Shown here: positions 60,661-64,000 of the stretch, piece after piece
Position numbering within the stretch: position 1 is the stretch's first letter
How the letters are laid out: each line of letters opens with the position of its first letter
Assembly (NCBI RefSeq): GCF_019969845.1
Contig: NZ_JAHXYR010000011.1
Location: 186,001 to 250,000, forward strand
From: Sphingobacterium sp. GVS05A
Lineage (GTDB): Bacteria; Bacteroidota; Bacteroidia; Sphingobacteriales; Sphingobacteriaceae
Length of the DNA stretch: 64,000 bases
Reading direction: 5' to 3'
Translations under genes and position numbers: made by a program
Notes under the pieces: model-generated
What the model was told of the DNA's origin: nothing
Databases searched by the model: none
What the model saw: only the letters and a program-made list of their open reading frames with translations

Positions 60661-62298
60661 TTATAACAATTCTTTTAGTGGTATCTGCTGAAAGATCAGA
60701 TCTGCCTGGCTACTTTCATAGAGCACGCCAAGCGTATGCTCGTCCACCGAAGTGATGCAGGAATAACCCCGACCCTTACCTTCGTCCAGCAAAACCTTGG
60801 GCTGCCAGGAGTCGCCATTATCCTTACTGATTTTTAAGGTAATATGTGAACGGACAAATTTTGAATCGGGATTGCAGAATACCAGCAGCGATCTGCTGTC
60901 CTTTCCGGACTGATAGACATGCCTGTGGATACTGGCCATGCAGGTCGGTTCAATCAGCGCTTTATGCGAACTGGGGTGTTCGGTCCAGGTTTCACCCAGG
61001 TCCTTCGTTACGGCAATTGCGCGGCCATTGTCATCCCCCTTGTGGGTAGCATTGTAGTTTGACCGCATATTTAACATGATCTCTCCATTATCCAGTTGGA
61101 CGGCCATGCATTCCGTTGTGGATTCTGCCAGGGCCGGATTGGAGGTTTTCCAGGTTGTACCACCGTCTTTGCTGTAGGTGATATTGGAAAAAGCTTTGCC
61201 GGTATGGTCGCGTCCTTGGCTCGGCATTAGCAACGTGCCGTCCTGCAGGGTAATGCCATGGCCAGGTGCAGGTGCCCAGAGCCACCAGTCCGCCTGTTTT
61301 AAATGAGTCAGGTTAACTGGTTTGGACCATGTGCGGCCATTGTCTTCGCTTTTCACCAGTAGAAACTGAGATGTCTGTTTGAGATCAAAGCCAGGCTGTG
61401 AGCCTTTGTTTTTCCATTGATGGTTATGGATTTCGCGGCCATCTTTGATCCCGGGATACCAGGTGCCCGTTTCATCCAGCACACCATACATCCAGAGTCC
61501 GGCAATATAGATTGTTCCCGTCCGCTCGTCGAGTAGGATATTTGCATCCGAGACGCCGTTGAATTTTTGTGGCAGGCCACCATAGGCACCCATATCAATG
61601 GCGATCTCCATGGGTAGCCAAGTCAGGCCCCCATCTCGGCTGCGCGAGACGCCGATATCGATGTCGCCTTGCAGGTCCCGACCCAGCTCCCTGCGGGCAT
61701 CGTATACCGCGACCAGACTGCCGTCTTTGGCCGTAATTATGCCCGGGATACGGGCTGTATGTACAGCTTGAGCACCCTGACGGTGAACAGCGATTGCAGG
61801 TCTATAGTTGCTGAATTTGCCCGAAAGCAGCGATTTAGATGCCAAGCCCGCGAGTGAAACACCAGTTATGGCCACTTGAAAAGTTCGGTTCAACTGTTTA
61901 AAAGGACGTACTTTGGCCGTCACCCAAAGGTAGTTGACGCCCTTCTCCAGGGTTAGCGGAATTTCAATTTTTCCTGTTTTTCCTTTCCATTTCTGAGCGA
62001 TCAGCAGCTGCTTTGCGCCGGGTTTTCCGTTTTCAATAAGCGTCGAGTCCGTGCCGGCAAACCAGCAGCTCAGGCTATCGATCTGCTCCGCACCCAGTGC
62101 ATCGACCCTGATCCTAAGTTCTGCATCGACACGTTGCTGTTTGTCTGCCACAAATTCCAGCCGTTTGAGGACATTTATCGGTTGATCTGCCAATACAGGC
62201 AAGGTATAATGCCGTTCGGCAATCTTTACCTGGGCTACAGAGGTCGCTGTCAGTAAACTGAAAAGGGCGAGCAAGCTGTAGTGTATTTTGGTTATCAT
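60661..62298 (-). CDS. nanH: Exo-alpha-sialidase (GH33)
   Basis: Secreted neuraminidase releasing terminal sialic acids. 545 residues from ATG 62298 with signal peptide ITKIHYSLLALFSLLTATSVA. An N-terminal beta-sandwich (~25-170) precedes the six-bladed propeller. The FRIP motif appears as ARIPGI with the first triad Arg. Five Asp boxes are visible (SRDGGLTW, SEDNGRTW, SKDGGTTW, TKDLGETW, SKDNGDSW). The nucleophile region is GRGYSCIT and the Glu partner is in LYESS. A palindrome 20 bp before the start suggests control by the neighbouring GntR protein. Confidence 0.95.
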   Translation of the reverse strand: MITKIHYSLLALFSLLTATSVAQVKIAERHYTLPVLADQPINVLKRLEFVADKQQRVDAELRIRVDALGAEQIDSLSCWFAGTDSTLIENGKPGAKQLLIAQKWKGKTGKIEIPLTLEKGVNYLWVTAKVRPFKQLNRTFQVAITGVSLAGLASKSLLSGKFSNYRPAIAVHRQGAQAVHTARIPGIITAKDGSLVAVYDARRELGRDLQGDIDIGVSRSRDGGLTWLPMEIAIDMGAYGGLPQKFNGVSDANILLDERTGTIYIAGLWMYGVLDETGTWYPGIKDGREIHNHQWKNKGSQPGFDLKQTSQFLLVKSEDNGRTWSKPVNLTHLKQADWWLWAPAPGHGITLQDGTLLMPSQGRDHTGKAFSNITYSKDGGTTWKTSNPALAESTTECMAVQLDNGEIMLNMRSNYNATHKGDDNGRAIAVTKDLGETWTEHPSSHKALIEPTCMASIHRHVYQSGKDSRSLLVFCNPDSKFVRSHITLKISKDNGDSWQPKVLLDEGKGRGYSCITSVDEHTLGVLYESSQADLIFQQIPLKELL

Positions 62299-62317
62299 TA
62301 TCATCTTTTAGGTACTT

Positions 62318-62328
62318 ATGTACTACAT
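62318..62328 (-). promoter_or_regulatory. GntR/FadR-type palindrome upstream of sialidase
   Basis: ATGTACTACAT is a perfect odd palindrome with the GT-N3-AC core used by FadR-subfamily GntR regulators. It lies 20 bp before the sialidase start and 29 bp after the GntR gene. Confidence 0.55.
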
Positions 62329-62356
62329 TATAGTATAAAAAAATATTGGGAAGCGG

Positions 62357-63037
62357 CTAGCGTTCCCCAAGAAATTCAAGGTGCGGGCGCAAATGTTCCT
62401 GCATGGCCTTTGAAAACGCATCGCGGTCGCCGGTTTTGAGTATCTGCACCAGATCGCTGTGAGAGACCTCCGATTTGATGCTATGGTGGCTTTTGTTCAA
62501 TACAAAACCAAAGATCGGCATCAGCATCGTTTGGAAACGTTTCAGGGTAGTATTGCCAGTAATTTCATACAGCTTACCGTGAAATGCAATTTCCTGACTA
62601 ATTCTGAACTCTTCAGCATCGGCATTTTTGTCCTTTTTCACAATGCGTTCCAGTTCGGCAATATCTTTATCCGTCTTGCGCAGGTACAGCAGGTCAGCCA
62701 TCCCCAGTTCCAGGAGCAGGCGCAGTTCAAAAATGTCCTTCATCGTATTTTCGTCCATCAGCTGCGGATTCAGTACCCGTTCAAACGAGCCCAAGATATC
62801 CGGTGCGGACAGCACCATGCCGCGTTTCTTTTTGGTTTCGATCAGGCCCAGCATGCGCAGGCGGCTCAGGGCTTCCCGCAGTACATTGCGGCTTACATCG
62901 AGCGCCTCCGCGAGTTCCAGTTCTGTTGGGAGGGTATCCCCTGCTTTTAATTTCTTGCTGGAAAGATATTCTCTTATGCGTATTTCGACTATATCAGCGC
63001 GGGTACTGGTCGCTATTGGGGTAAGGTCATTGATCAT
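62357..63037 (-). CDS. GntR-family regulator, FadR subfamily (FCD domain)
   Basis: One-component regulator of 226 residues. The winged-helix domain lies at ~12-78 (LPTELELAEALDVSRNVLREALSRL). The FCD all-helical effector domain is at ~95-220, with metal/ligand residues in FELRLLLELGMADLL and EIAFHGKLYEITGN. NanR of E. coli belongs to the same subfamily and senses N-acetylneuraminate, so repression of this sialic-acid locus is likely. First complete gene of the locus, between SusD and sialidase. Confidence 0.9.
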   Translation of the reverse strand: MINDLTPIATSTRADIVEIRIREYLSSKKLKAGDTLPTELELAEALDVSRNVLREALSRLRMLGLIETKKKRGMVLSAPDILGSFERVLNPQLMDENTMKDIFELRLLLELGMADLLYLRKTDKDIAELERIVKKDKNADAEEFRISQEIAFHGKLYEITGNTTLKRFQTMLMPIFGFVLNKSHHSIKSEVSHSDLVQILKTGDRDAFSKAMQEHLRPHLEFLGER

Positions 63038-63105
63038 ATTATAAGCAAATAAATCATTTATTATGTTCTACAAATTAACAAAAAAAGAATAGCAATCCAA
63101 GCGCC

Positions 63106-64000
63106 CTAATTGTAGCCCTCGGTCTGTTTAATATTGGGATTCGTGTTGATTGAGCTATCGTGAACCGGCCATAACAGGATGTTTGTTTTGGACTGTTGAT
63201 TTTTTAGGCTCTCGACTTCATTAAACACCACGCCGAGGCGGATCAGGTCCCACCAGAGTTTACCTTCGGCCACGAATTCCCGTTTCCGTTCACTGAGTAT
63301 GGCGGTATTGATGTCATTGGTCGGAAGTCCGGCTGCATAAAAATTATCCGTTCCATACGCCCGTTTTGGGATCTTGTTCAACTGTTGGATGGCAGACTGC
63401 CCGTTCCCCAGTGCATTTTCGATTTCGGCACTGAACAGAAGGGCATCCGCATACCGGTAGACAATCAGGTCAGCATCAAAGATGCGGGTGGCATTCTCCC
63501 ATTTCCCAGCATATTTATTGATCCATTGGAAAGTCAGGTTTTTACCTTTGTCGAAAGCCGTATCAAAACTGACCTTTGCCCGGGTGTCGGCCGTATTTTC
63601 CGTCAAAAATGCCTTGTAACTGTTCGTCAGAAATATCCACTGCTGATGTGAGCCCACTTTAATGGGATTTTCAACCAGGCCAGGCGAAACATATTGGATA
63701 GGCACCAGAAAATCCGCGGGATAGCCACCCGTAAATTCATCCTGTGTCAGGCGCCAGCAAAAGATCACTTCGGGATTCAATTCTGTAGCAAAGATATCCG
63801 GGAATTTCTGCATCAGGGCGTGCTTTCCCGTTAACACCTTATCCACGCACTGTTTCGCCATATTCAGTGCCGCTGCGCCACCATTCTGCCGTTTGGCCAT
63901 CCAGAGGTAAAAGTCTGTTTTGAGTAAACGGATTGCATCCAGATTACCATACTGTGCTTTTGTGGCGGTAGCCGGCATCAGTTCCTCCGCCCGATCGAGA
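63106..64000 (-). CDS. SusD/RagB-family outer-membrane lipoprotein, N-terminus beyond window
   Basis: Glycan-binding surface lipoprotein that works with a SusC TonB-dependent transporter. 297 codons are visible; the frame is open to base 64000 (LDRAEELMPAT), so the N-terminal half and lipobox are outside. SusD landmarks: IRLLKTDFYLWMAKRQ, YRYADALLFSAEIENALGN, ILSERKREFVAEGKLWWDLIR and the last LWPVHDSSINTNPNIKQTEGYN. It probably captures sialylated glycans for this locus; the SusC gene should lie just to the right. Confidence 0.93.
   Translation of the reverse strand, partial: LDRAEELMPATATKAQYGNLDAIRLLKTDFYLWMAKRQNGGAAALNMAKQCVDKVLTGKHALMQKFPDIFATELNPEVIFCWRLTQDEFTGGYPADFLVPIQYVSPGLVENPIKVGSHQQWIFLTNSYKAFLTENTADTRAKVSFDTAFDKGKNLTFQWINKYAGKWENATRIFDADLIVYRYADALLFSAEIENALGNGQSAIQQLNKIPKRAYGTDNFYAAGLPTNDINTAILSERKREFVAEGKLWWDLIRLGVVFNEVESLKNQQSKTNILLWPVHDSSINTNPNIKQTEGYN

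Noticed and set aside
63085-63105. Fourth copy of the AGAATAGCA motif before the SusD stop
   Set aside because: Only nine bases match and no -7 box lies at the 38-bp distance; taken as chance.

Overview
The window looks like the chromosome of a Bacteroidota organism, most likely Sphingobacterium or a close relative in Sphingobacteriaceae. The signs are a SusD-type outer-membrane lipoprotein, a Nudix-type arabinose regulator, many HxlR and AraC regulators, and repeated TAnnTTTG -7 promoter boxes typical of the phylum. The genus is inferred from gene content only. No rRNA, tRNA, CRISPR array, insertion sequence or phage module was recognised.

Region 1 (1-7.8 kb) is an L-arabinose utilisation operon on the minus strand, araB-araD-araA-sodium/sugar symporter-galM (galM runs off the left edge). 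It is divergent from a Nudix/winged-helix regulator that has lost its hydrolase residues. A perfect 16-bp inverted repeat lies between them.

Region 2 (7.8-21 kb) holds a broken AraC regulator, a Rossmann/DUF2867 protein, relics of a flavin reductase and of a probable PAS protein, an SDR-AraC-DHA2 exporter set, a DUF202 protein, and a tripartite RND efflux operon whose permease is frameshifted.

Region 3 (21-54.6 kb) is an accessory island dense in oxidoreductases (SDRs, aldo/keto reductase, NmrA-like proteins, MDR-type quinone reductases, AhpD/CMD proteins, peroxiredoxin, Dps, an oxalate-decarboxylase-like bicupin). Nearly every enzyme is paired with its own one-component regulator: three HxlR, several AraC, one Crp/Fnr. 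A hybrid histidine kinase and a LytTR response regulator sit in the middle. The whole reads as an electrophile/oxidative-stress or xenobiotic-response island; that is inference. Part of it (42.7-51.4 kb) was built by duplication, with reciprocal decay of a CMD-Crp gene pair, and it carries several gene relics (MRJP/yellow-like, DUF1398, CMD, Crp). Two AraC circuits show repeated operator-like motifs with fixed geometry: one motif three times, each 38-39 bp from a -7 box, and 23-bp-spaced direct repeats at two paralogous SDR-AraC loci.

Region 4 (54.6-64 kb) starts with an Rpn-type PD-(D/E)XK nuclease. It continues with a sialic-acid scavenging locus on the minus strand: SusD (partial), GntR/FCD regulator, exo-sialidase, N-acetylneuraminate lyase, kelch-type mutarotase, MFS transporter and sialate O-acetylesterase. 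Together these would release, de-O-acetylate, import, epimerise and cleave sialic acid.
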